A stretch of 64,000 bases of DNA from Anaeramoeba ignava (lineage: Eukaryota > Metamonada > Anaeramoebidae), in NCBI GenBank assembly GCA_028826165.1, contig JAPDFW010000087.1, positions 62,001 to 126,000 of the forward strand. Direction: 5' to 3'. The position numbers and the translations under genes are program-made. Below are positions 24,308 to 35,178 of the stretch, in pieces (within the stretch, counting starts at the first letter, position 1; each line of letters starts with the position of its first letter). The notes beneath the pieces are model-generated. The model made no database searches. It was given only the letters and a program-made list of their open reading frames with translations, and was not told the DNA's origin.

Positions 24308-26055
24308 TTAATTTATCAAGCAACTTTAGTTTTTTTTTTTTTAATCCAAAAAAAAATATTTTTTTTTTCAATTTAGAAATGTTAAAAAAATATATCAAAT
24401 TATCAATAGAAAATCTTACCCTCCACCACTTTATTTCCAATTTAAATCAAATTCAAAATTAAATTAAAAATTAAATTTAAAATTAAATTAAAAATTAAAT
24501 TTAAAAATTTAAAATTTAAATTAAAATTTAAATATTATTTTACCCGCAATCACATCCTCCTCTAAATTATCCAAAAAGTTTTAAATAATTGAATTTTTTA
24601 CATAAATATTTTTTAAAATTAAAATTAAAATTAAAATTAAAATTTATATTATTTATATTTTTATATTTTTTACGCGCATCCACTAATATAATAAAAATAA
24701 AAAAATTTAATTTTAATTTACATTTCTAAAAATTAATCTATTTATTTATATTTAAAAATTTATCTATTTATTTATATTTAAAAATTTACCCGCAATCACA
24801 TCCACTATTTATAATAATAATTAATAAATTAATATTAAAAATTAATTTAATTATTTATATTTCAAAATTTACCCGCAATCACATCCACTATTTATAATAA
24901 AAATTAATAAATTAAAATTAAATATAAATAGAAATTAATTTATTTAATTATTTATATTTAAAAATTTACCCGCAATCACATCCACTATTTATAATAAAAA
25001 TTAATAAATTAAAATTAAAAATATAAATAGAAATTAATTTAATTATTTTATATTTAAAAATTTACCCGCAATCACAGCATCCACTAATTTTAATAAATTA
25101 ATAAAAGAGAAGAATAAAAAGATTTTAAATTAAATTTCAATTAAAAAAAATTCAATTAAAAAGTTAAACATTTACTCGCAATTACAACCACTAAAATAAT
25201 TAAATAAATTAAAATTAAAATTAAAATTAAAATTATAATTAAATTAAATTTAAAATTAAATTTAAAATCAAATTAAAATTATAACTTACTCGCAATTACA
25301 ACAACCACTAAATTAATAAAATTTAAAAAGAGAAGAATAAAAAGATTTTAAATTAAATTTCAATTAAAAAAAATCAATTAAAAAGTTAAACATTTACTCG
25401 CAATTACAACCACTAATTTTAAAAAAATAATTTTATAAAAATAATTTTATAAAAATAATTAAATAATAAGAAAAAACTTTAAAACTTACTGGCAATCACA
25501 ACTTTTAAATCAGAAATGGAATTAAAAAATTAAAATAAAAATGATTTAATCATTAAATAAAAAAAATCCAAAAAAAAAAATAATAAAAAAAGAAATTAAA
25601 AAAAAAATTAAAGCTAAAAATTATTACCAATTGCAATTTCCACTATTTTTTTTTTTAAATAGAAAAAAAAGAAAAAGGATTTGAAATTAAAATGAATTGA
25701 AATTAAAATAAATTGAATTGAATTAATGAAAAAAAAAATAAAAAAATCATGTTTACCAATCACAACTAAAACAACCTATACAACCATCACAAGCTTTTTT
25801 TTTTTAATTAAAATTAAAATTTAAAATTTAAAATTAAGTGAGAAAAAAATCGTTATTAAAACTTAAAAGAAAAAAATTTTTTTCATTTTCATTTTCATTT
25901 TCATTTTCATTTTCTTTTTAGAAATTACTTCCTGAATTAACTGAAGATTGACCAAGATTTCCCGAATAAGGTTGAGTAGAATGAGGTTGAGGACCAACTC
26001 CTTGATTTTGTGTAACAGCTGTTGAAACAATACCTCCATCAACTTCGTCCGCCAT
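24308..26055 (-). CDS. Cysteine-rich protein assembled from micro-exons (117 aa, 15 exons)
   Basis: I do not recognise a family. Exon 1 (25929-26055) encodes 42 Gly/Ser/Gln/Pro-rich residues starting MADEVDGGIV. Then: 25757-25793, 25628-25642, 25490-25501, 25398-25412, 25290-25307, 25176-25190, 25066-25083, 24970-24984, 24873-24887, 24790-24804, 24674-24682, 24544-24561, 24420-24428 and a last exon, less certain, 24308-24323. The twelve exons from 25642 down to 24420 are 9, 12, 15 or 18 nt, all in phase 2, with GTAA donors and AG acceptors; introns are 68-135 bp. Most encode G-C-D/N-C plus one junction residue, so the spliced tail has about 29 Cys in 75 residues with repeated C-x-C, like a metallothionein. 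A role in metal or sulfur binding is inference. The exon islands are conserved while flanking DNA drifts. Confidence 0.72.
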
Positions 26056-26060
26056 TATTT

Positions 26061-26145
26061 AAAAATAAATGAAAAAAATAAATGAAAAAAATAAATGAAA
26101 AAAATGAAAAAATGAAAAAAATGAAAAATGAAAAATGAAAAAATT
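26061..26145 (-). promoter_or_regulatory. TTTTCATTT cluster upstream of the micro-exon gene
   Basis: In the 90 bases before the ATG at 26055, read on the minus strand, TTTTTCATTT units recur at least six times. This is the densest example of the leader motif shared by most genes here. Bases 26146-26267 add only AT-rich sequence up to the kinase stop codon. Confidence 0.4.
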
Positions 26146-26267
26146 TGATTAATAAAATCCAAAAATAAATTTGATTAAAAAAAATGGAATAAAATCCAAA
26201 AATTAATTCGAAATGAAATTTATTTTTTTCTTTTTCTTTTCCAAATTAAAAATTATTTGTTTAAATT

Positions 26268-27925
26268 TCAAAATTTAATATTTGATAAAATTTTGCAAAT
26301 CTCATCAAAACTTGGACGAGAATCAGGATTTTGTTTCCAACATTTTTTAATTAAATCAATAATTTCCTGAGGAGCTTGTTTTGTGATTGGTAATTGAGGA
26401 CGAACCTTTTTGTAACCAACTTCATTTCTGAGATCATAATTACGAACAGATTGTAAATGAACTCGATAAGGAACTTGTCTAAAAACAATTTCCCATAAAA
26501 CAAGACCATAACTATAAACATCCACTTTTGAGGTGTATTTAGATTCCTTCCTTAAAATCTCAGGTGCCATCCAATTCAATGTGCCTGTGTTAAATGTAAG
26601 TGGATCCAAATCATATTCTTTTGCTTCATATCTTGAATATCCAAAATCAATTATTTTCAAGTGATTATCTTCAGTAATCAAAATATTGGATGATTTCAAA
26701 TCACGATGAATGAATTTTAAGCTATGCAAATATTTCATTCCTTCTGCTATATCTTTTGCATATCTTACTATTATTGGATGTTTGAGTTTCACTTTTTTTC
26801 TTTTGAGATTCTTTAGTTTTTCATATAATGTTCCTTTTGGTAAATATTCAAGTACAATACATGGATCATATTTTATTTCAGATTTTTTGAGGATTTCTTC
26901 ATTTTTATCATTTTCTTTATTTTCTGTTTGATTTTTTTGGAGAATTTCTTCAGGATAATGATATCCAATAATTTGAATAATATTTGGATGGTTACATTTA
27001 CTTTTTTTAAATTGATTTAAATTTGATTTGATTTAATTTACTTTTTTTAAATTGATTTGAATTTTAATTTGGATTTGATTTAATTTTATTTAATTTGAAT
27101 TGAATTGAATTTGATTTGAATTTAATTTGAATTGATTAAATTTGATTTTGATTTTAATTTAAATTTGATTTAATTTGATTTAAAATTGATTTGATTTGAT
27201 TTAATTTGAATTTTTTACCATAAAACACTAATTTCTCTTTCAAAAAGTTCTAAAGAATATCCATGCAAATTTGAAAATTTCTTCACAGCTACATATTTAT
27301 CTTTGTACTCAGCTATAAAAACAGAACCAAAAGCACCATTAGCAATATGCTGAATTTCTTTAAGTTGAGGAAAATCAATGGAATATTCTCTTTTATTTAA
27401 TTTAGTATCCATTTGATAAGGATTAATAAATTTATCAAAAAGAGAAGGAGAATAATCAATAAATTTTATAGAATAATCCTTCAAAAACGCTAAAACTTTA
27501 TCAGTTGCCAAATCAATAGGAGTTTCATCAAATTCATCCTTAAGAAACGGATTAGCACCAAAAGAAAGAAGTAATTTTGTGATTCTTTCATTTGATGAAA
27601 AAACGGCAAAATGAAGAGCTGTTTCTTGATTTTTTTGATCTGCTTGATCCACATTTGCTCCAAATTCTAAAAGCAAATTTGTAATTTCATAAAAATTATT
27701 TGAAACAGCCATTTTTAACGGAAATCCATAATTTTCATTTCCTAAATTTGGATCGGCTCCATTTTCCAAAAGTACTTTTATACATCCTAAATGCTTGTCT
27801 TGTATTGCAAATTGAAGTGGTGTTCGATCAAGAAAAAAACTGTTGATATCTAATTGGTAACTTTTTAAAATCATTGGTATTTTTTCTGCTTCATGTGAAA
27901 GAATTATATTAATTAAATTTTGCAT
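26268..27925 (-). CDS. Ankyrin-repeat TKL protein kinase (479 aa, 2 exons)
   Basis: Exons 27219-27925 and 26268-27000, joined in phase 2 (VL then CKCNHPNI). The N-terminal half has about four ankyrin repeats (RTPLQFAIQDKHLGCIKVLL, ETALHFAVFSSNERITKLLL and others). The kinase domain has the Gly loop GAFGSV, the VAVKK lysine, HRDLKSSN, DFG in IIDFGYS, WMAPE and a D-V-Y-S-Y-G helix. WMAPE and the HRDLKSSN loop place it in the tyrosine-kinase-like group, serine/threonine kinases common in amoebae. All catalytic residues are present, so it should be active. I start at 27925; an in-frame ATG at 27988 would add an AT-driven hydrophobic stretch. The 218-bp intron is built of TTTGATTTAA-like repeats. 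The stop lies 212 bp upstream of the micro-exon gene. Confidence 0.93.
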
Positions 27926-28018
27926 TTTATAATAAAATAACAAATAACAAATAACAACAAATAACAAGGAAAAAAATGATTTTCCCATTTTTTTAAAAAA
28001 AATATTTTTTTATTATTT

Positions 28019-31000
28019 TTATTTTTGTGTAAAAAGATTGCTAATTTTCTCTTTTAAACTTCCTAATCCATTTTTAACTTCAGAAATCTCTTCAAAATAT
28101 TCCTTTTCATCTCCAAATTTAGAATTTTTTCTAAATTGATTAATTTTTAATGGATCTTTTAAATTTGGGAAAAAATATTTTTGATTTGGATCTTGTGAAT
28201 TATAATTTTCTTGAAGAAAATCATCTTGATCAAAAACTGAACTTTTAAATCTGGGAGTTGTAAAATCTTCAGTTTCAAAAGTTTTTTTTTGGAAAGTATC
28301 ATAAGATACAGTTGTTGGTTTTGATTTTGGTTTTGATTCATTTTCAACTTTTTGATTTGTTTTTGGAATGAATATTTTTGGAATAAATGATTTTTGATTT
28401 TGATTTTGATTTTTTTGAATGTTCAATTTTTCCTTTTCTCCAAATATCATATTCTTAAATTGTGTTGGTGTTCTTAAAGATTCAGAAATGATTGAAGGAG
28501 AATTCTCACTTCTTAAAAATGAATCATTTAGAACATTTTTTGTATTTTTTTCATCTTGATTTTCATCATCATTTACAGTTGTGCTTAAAGCATTTTGAAT
28601 TTTATATTCAGCACTCAATAATTCATTTTTCAAAGAAAGCATTTCTTTTTGAAGATTTGAATATTGCTTTTCTAAATAATAATGTTGTTGCTTGAAATAT
28701 TCTTTTTGCTTTTCCTTCTCAATTAATTCCTGTTTTAGCTCGTTATTCTCCTGAATATACGTTCTTAATTGGCGCTCTTCATCCATTAATTTCTGTTGCA
28801 AATTTTCCAAATTAAATTGAATCTGGTCTCTTTCTTTTGTGACTCTTTGCAAATCAAGCAAAACCAAATTCAATTTTTTCGATAATTTCTCCATTTGCAA
28901 TTTTGTCTGTTGATAATCTTGCAAAGATTGTTGTTTGATTTGGTTTTGATATTCAGTTTCGATTTGATCGAAATCTGTTTCTAGTTGTTCTTTTTCATCC
29001 GTTAATTTTTGGTTTTTTTCTTTGAGTTCGTTTTGAGAATTCAATAAAATTGCTTTTTCCGTTTGTAATTGTCTGATCTCATTTTCACGTTCTTTGAGAT
29101 TTGCAAGTAAATTTTCGTTTTCTTGGTTGGCTTTTTCTCTTTCTTTCATGAGCCATTCATGGTTTTCAATTTGCTTATTCAAGTTTGTTTCCAAATGTTT
29201 AATTTGTTTTTCCAAATTTTCCCGATTTTTTTTAAGAAAAGAAAGTTCTTGAATTGTATTATTTTTGGTGATATTCATATTTGGATTTGAATCGGTATTT
29301 GAATTTGCTTTTGTTTTGGTAATGATTAAATTCCCTTCAATTTTTGCCTTTTCTGTTTCTAATTTTTCAATTTTCTTTTCCGATTCAACAAGCTTTTGAG
29401 TTTGTTGTTGATTAATTTCCTTCAAAAATTTCAGATGATAAATAAACTCGTTAATTTTATTCTCTAAATTTTCTACTCTTTTTCGGTCTTCTTCAATTTT
29501 TTGGTCCACAGAAATAGCAAATTGATCCCATTGCTCTTTTAATTGAGAATATTGGAATTCAAATGCCTTTAATCCGTTGATAAGAATATAAAACATTTCA
29601 AGAAACTTGTTTTTAAATTCTGGGAAATTGTGCGAAATTTCGTTTTGCGCATCACGAAGAAATACAGAATCTGGTGATTCTTTTGGTTGGGGTGATAAAT
29701 TGGATTCCTTTCCGAATAGATTTGAATTCTGCAAAGATGATGAAATCTTTTGCATTTCAGCGAAAACCAACGATAAGAATATTTCCTTTTCTTTTAGATC
29801 ATCTTTTGCTTTTTGCAATTGTTTTTCTTGTTGAATATTTCCAAGTGAAGAATTTTGCAATTGAGAACTGAGCGATAATCTTGATGGAAGCATTTTTTCA
29901 CTCAGTGTTTGTTGTTGAGAAACTGATGATAATTTTTGATCCAAATTGTTAATTGCCATTTCCTTTTCTGAAATAATTTTTTGTTGTTGACTCAACTTGG
30001 ATTCACTTTTCCTCAATTTTTCTTCGAGTTCGGAAATGTATGATGTGAAGAGACTGCGAATCTCGTTTTCTCTCTGATTAAAATCATCCTCCTTTTCTAC
30101 TTGAGATTTCGCGCTCTTCATGCCTATTATATTTTTCAAATTGCTTGAAAAATTCGCAACTAAATTTTGATTTTGTTGATTTATTTGTTTGTCATTTTGT
30201 CGAATTCGAGAAATTTGCATCTGAAGCTTGGAATTTTCGTTTTCATATTCCCGAATCATTTCCAAAAACTTCGAATTATTTGACTCAAGCACTTGTTTTT
30301 CCTGCTCCATTTCAGAAAACTCTTTGAGTAAGTTTTGTGTTTTTGCTGCTAAAAAATTGTACTTGTTTTCCCATTCTTTAACTCTATCATTATTTTGCGC
30401 TTGCATTTTTTCCATTTCTTTAATGGTTTGTTCTGTTTGTTGTTTCACTATCATTAGCTGCTCTTTTGAAAGTGATACTTCTTGTAATTCAAGATCTTTT
30501 TGATAATTTTTTTTCTCTAAATTTGCAATATTTTCTCGAAGACTTTCATTTTCTTCCACAATCTTTGCAACTTTTTGCTTATTTGTTTGCAATTTATTTT
30601 TCATTTTCGATACTTGATTTGTCTTTTCCTCAATTTCATTTGCTTTTTGTTTCTGGTTTGTGTTCAATAGAGATGTTAATTGTTCCACTTTTTTTTCCAA
30701 ATTCATTTTGATTGAATTCATTTGTTTTAATTCTTGAAATTTTTGGGAAACGGATTTTTTTAATTGGTCAATTTCAGTTAGAAATGCTTTAGAGTTTTGT
30801 TCATATTGTATCTTGTATTTTTCATTAGAAGATGCTATCAAGTTTTTTTCCTTCAAAATTTCTTCAAATTTTTCCTTTTGATTTTGGTATTTTATTGTCA
30901 AATCCTTAATTTCTTGATCTTTCCTATTGATTTCTTCTTGATTTGAATTGATTTTTTGATTAAGCTCTTCTTTTTCACTCAACGTATCTTTGATTTGTTG

Positions 31001-32785
31001 TTGATATTTCTCAAGTTGTTTGCTTATGTTTTGTATCATTTGATCTTTTTCTTTTATTTGCGTTTCTATTTCTTGTAAATTTTTTATTGTTGAATTTTTT
31101 TCTTTTTGTGAACTTTCAAAAATTTGTTTTGTTTTTTCCAATTCATTATGATAAGAGTTTATTACTTGCATCATTTCTTGGTTTTCTTTTTCTTTCTGTT
31201 TCAAATCAATGTCTTTCTCTTGGATTTCTTCTTCGAAATTTTTGATTTTAGAAGTATTTTTTGAAATGAACTCTCTCATTTGTTGTATTAAAGATTCTTT
31301 TTGTTGAATTTGAGCAAGTATTTCATTCTTTTCATAATTTAATTGTTCATTCTCTTGATTCAAACGTTGTATTTCTTGTGAAAAATATTCTGTTTCTTGT
31401 GATGAATTATTAATTTTGTTTTGCAACTCATTTTTAATAATTTCAAATTGATCATTTTCATTTTGAAATTTTGTTTGTAATTCATTTAATGTTTTTTCAA
31501 GAATTTGGTTATTATTATTTAATTTTTGGAGTGATTGTTGTGATTCAATAAGTTTTAATTCAAGCTCTTGATTTGAATTATTGATTTCGTAGATTTCTTG
31601 TTGTTTATTATTGAGTGTTTGTTTATATTGTTCAGTTATTTCAAATATTTCTGTTTCTTTTTCAACAACTTCATTTTGCAATTCATTGTTTTCTGATTGT
31701 AAATTTTCTAACTTATCTGATAATTGTTTGATTTCAAGATCTTTTAAAGTAATTTTATCATCTGAGAGTTGTATTGTTTTTTTTAAGGATTCAATTTCTT
31801 GATTTTGAAGAATTTCTGATTGTGTTTTTTGTTGAAGTTCTATTCCTTTTTCCATTAAAGCTTTTCTTTAATTTTAATTTTATAAATGAATTATGATTTT
31901 AATTTTAATTTTAATTTTAATTTTGATTTTAAATTTAATTTTAAATTTTAATTTTAATTTTGATTTTAATTTTAATTTTAATTTTAATTTTGATTTTAAT
32001 TTTAATTTTAATTTTAATTTTAATTTTAATTTTAATTTTAATTTTAATTGTAATTATAATTTTAATTTTAATTTTAATTTTAATTTTAATTTTAATTTTA
32101 ATTTTAATTTTAATTTTAATTTTATAAATGATTTTTAATTTTAATTTTAATTTTAATTTTAATTTTAATTTTAATTTTAATTTTAATTGTAATTTTATAA
32201 ATGAATTTTGATTTTAATTTTATAAATGAATTTAATTTTAATTTTAATTTTAATTTTAATTTTAATTTTAATTTTAAATTTAATTTTAAATTTTAATTTT
32301 TAATTTTAATTTTAATTTTGATTTTATAAATGAATTTTGATTTTTAATTTTAATTTTATAAATGAATTTTAATTTTAATTTTAATTTTAATTTTAATTTT
32401 GAATTAATTGTAATTTTAATTTTAATTTTAATTTTAATTTTAATTATAATTTTAATTGTAATTATAATTTTAATTTTAATTGTAATTTTTACTGGCTTTG
32501 TCTTAAACTATTCCAAGAAAAACGACTAAAAACTCCACTTTTATTTTCATCCATTTCATATTTTGATTGAAAATCTGAAATAACTTCACTTGCTTGCATT
32601 AATAAATCATCTCTTTCTTCAATTTGTTTATTTGCTAAATCTAATTTTGCTTTTAAATCTGCAATTTCTTGTGGATAAAATTCTTCAAAATTTCCTATTT
32701 TTTCTTCCATTATTTTTTCTAATTCTTCTTCCAAATAAAATATTTTCATTTTTAAAGTAAAATTTTCTTGTGAAATTTGTTCCAT
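28019..32785 (-). CDS. Long coiled-coil protein with centrosomin CM1-like motif (1379 aa, 2 exons)
   Basis: Exons 32493-32785 and 28019-31865, phase 2 junction (SLRQSQ then KALMEKG). Residues 1-40 (QENFTLKMKIFYLEEELEKI) match the centrosomin/CDK5RAP2/Mto1 N-terminal motif 1 (the consensus L-K-x-E-N-F-x-L-K-L-x-I-x-F-L-E-E), which binds and activates the gamma-tubulin ring complex. The rest is nearly continuous heptad coiled coil rich in Gln, Lys and Glu, with a short disordered C-terminus. The likely role is tethering microtubule nucleation at an organising centre; that is inference from the motif. The frame is open for 3.8 kb despite the high A content, a useful contrast with genes that carry breaks. 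Its 5' end faces the 144-bp satellite. Confidence 0.83.
31866..32492. repeat. CM1 gene intron: (TTTTAA)n hexamer array
   Basis: A 627-bp intron, nearly all TTTTAA on the plus strand with TATAAATGAATT, TTTTGA and TAATTG variants. It is the only intron of the gene and separates the CM1 motif exon from the coiled-coil exon. Confidence 0.92.
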
Positions 32786-32819
32786 TTTTTAATTTCAATT
32801 TTTTAAAAAAATAAATGAA

Positions 32820-35045
32820 AAAAATGAAAAAATAAAAATGAAAATAAAAATAATTTAATAATTAATTTGGAAATGTTTTTAAAATTTAATTATAAAATAA
32901 ATTATAATTAAATATTAATTCAAAATATATTTAAATTTAAATATAAATTTAATCAAAAATTATTAATAATTTTTTATTTAAAAAATAAATAAAAATAATT
33001 TAATAATTAATTTGGAAATATTTTTAAAATTTAATTTCAAAATAAATCATAATTAAATATTAATTCAAAATATATTTAAATTTAAATATAAATTTAATTA
33101 AAAATAATTATTAATTTTATTTAAAAATAAATAAAAATAATTTAATAATTAATTTGGAAATGTTTTTAAAATTTAATTTTAAAATAAATTATAATTAAAT
33201 ATTAATTCAAAATCGATTTAAATTTAAATATAAATTTAATCAAAAATAATTAATAATTTTTATTTAAAAATGAATAAAAATAAATTAATAATTAATTTGA
33301 AAATGTTTTTAAAATTTAATTTTAAAATAAATTATAATTAAATATTAATTCAAAATATATTTAAATTTAAATATAAATTTAATTAAAAATAATTAATAAT
33401 TTTTTATTTAAAAAATAAATAAAAATAATTTAATAATTAATTTGGAAATGTTTTTAAAATTTAATTTTAAAATAAATTATAATTAAATATTAATTCAAAA
33501 TAAATTTAAATATAAATATAAATTTAATCAAAAATAATTATTAATTTTTATTTAAAAATAAATAAAAATAATTTAATAATTAATTTGGAAATGTTTTTAG
33601 AATTTAATTTCAAAATAAATTATAATTAAATATTAATTCAAAATCGATTTAAATTTAAATATAAATTTAATCAAAAATAATTAATAATTTTTATTTAAAA
33701 ATAAATAAAAATAATTTAATAATTAATTTGGAAATGTTTTTAAAATTTAATTTTAAAATAAATTATAATTAAATATTAATTCAAAATCGATTTAAATTTA
33801 AATATAAATTTAATCAAAAATAATTAATAATTTTTATTTAAAAATAAATAAAAATAATTTAATAATTAATTTGGAAATGTTTTTAAAATTTAATTATAAA
33901 ATAAATTATAATTACCATATTAATTCAAAATAAATTTAAATTTAAATATAAATTTAATTAAAAATTATTAATAATTTTTATTTAAAAATAAATAAAAATA
34001 ATTTAATAATTATTTTGGAAATGTTTTTAAAATTTAATTTTAAAATAAATTATAATTAAATATTAATTCAAAATATATTTAAATTTAAATATAAATTTAA
34101 TTAAAAATAATTAATAATTTTTATTTAAAAAATAAATAAAAATAATTTAATAATTAATTTGGAAATGTTTTTAAAATTTAATTATAAAATAAATTATAAT
34201 TACATATTAATTCAAAATATATTTAAATTTAAATATAAATTTAATCAAAAATTATTAATAATTTTTATTTAAAAATGAATAAAAATAAATTAATAATTAA
34301 TTTGGAAATGTTTTTAAAATTTAATTATAAAATAAATCATAATTAAATATTAATTCAAAATCGATTTAAATTTAAATATAAATTTAATTAAAAATAATTA
34401 TTAATTTTTTATTTAAAAAATAAATAAAAATAAATTAATAATTAATTTGGAAATGTTTTTAAAATTTAATTTCAAAATAAATCATAATTAAATATTAATT
34501 CAAAATATATTTAAATTTAAATATAAATTTAATTAAAAATAATTAATAATTTTTTATTTAAAAAATAAAAATAAAAATAATTTAATAATTAATTTGGAAA
34601 TGTTTTTAAAATTTAATTTTAAAATAAATTATAATTAAATATTAATTCAAAATCGATTTAAATTTAAATATAAATTTAATTAAAAATAATTATTAATTTT
34701 TTATTTAAAAAATAAATAAAAATAAATTAATAATTAATTTGGAAATGTTTTTAAAATTTAATTATAAAATAAATTATAATTAAATATTAATTCAAAATCG
34801 ATTTAAATTTAAATATAAATTTAATCAAAAATAATTATTAATTTTTATTTAAAAAATGAATAAAAATAATTTAATAATTAATTTGGAAATGTTTTTAAAA
34901 TTTAATTTTAAAATAAATTATAATTAAATATTAATTCAAAATAAATTTAAATTTAAATATAAATTTAATTAAAAATAATTATTAATTTTTTATTTAAAAA
35001 ATAAATAAAAATAAATTAATAATTAATTTGGAAATGTTTTTAAAA
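32820..35045. repeat. 144-bp AT satellite, about 16 copies
   Basis: The landmark TTGGAAATGTTTTTAAAATT recurs near 32867, 33012, 33154, 33297, 33442, 33585, 33728, 33871, 34015 and so on to 35029, with spacing 142-147 bp. Copies differ by a few substitutions, for example AAAATATATTT against AAAATCGATTT, and by one-base indels. The array fills the entire 2.2-kb space between the divergent CM1 and AGC kinase genes. No coding potential is seen. Confidence 0.93.
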
Positions 35046-35125
35046 TTTAATTATAAAAGAGATCTTTAAATTGATTATTTTAGAAATAAATTTAAAAAAA
35101 CCAAAACAAAAAGAAACAAAAAAAA

Positions 35126-35157
35126 TTTTTTTCATTTTTTTTTTTTCATTTTTTTTT
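35126..35157 (+). promoter_or_regulatory. Double TTTTTTCATTTTTT element upstream of AGC kinase
   Basis: Two copies of T-rich/CA/T-rich sequence lie 22-53 bases before the kinase ATG (35179), directly after the last satellite unit. They match the leader motif seen before most genes in the window. Confidence 0.4.
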
Positions 35158-35178
35158 AGAATAAAAAATATAAATAAA

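Noticed and set aside
24541-25800. Spaced conserved islands at 70-130-bp intervals considered as a CRISPR-like array or regulatory tandem repeat
   Set aside because: The islands are bordered by AG and GTAA, vary in length by threes and keep one reading phase, which fits exons. Spacers are AT drift and partly duplicated, not unique.
29607-30711. Plus-strand frames with Cys and Phe opposite the CM1 coiled-coil gene
   Set aside because: Antisense shadows of Gln/Lys/Glu-rich coiled coil; no recognisable domain.
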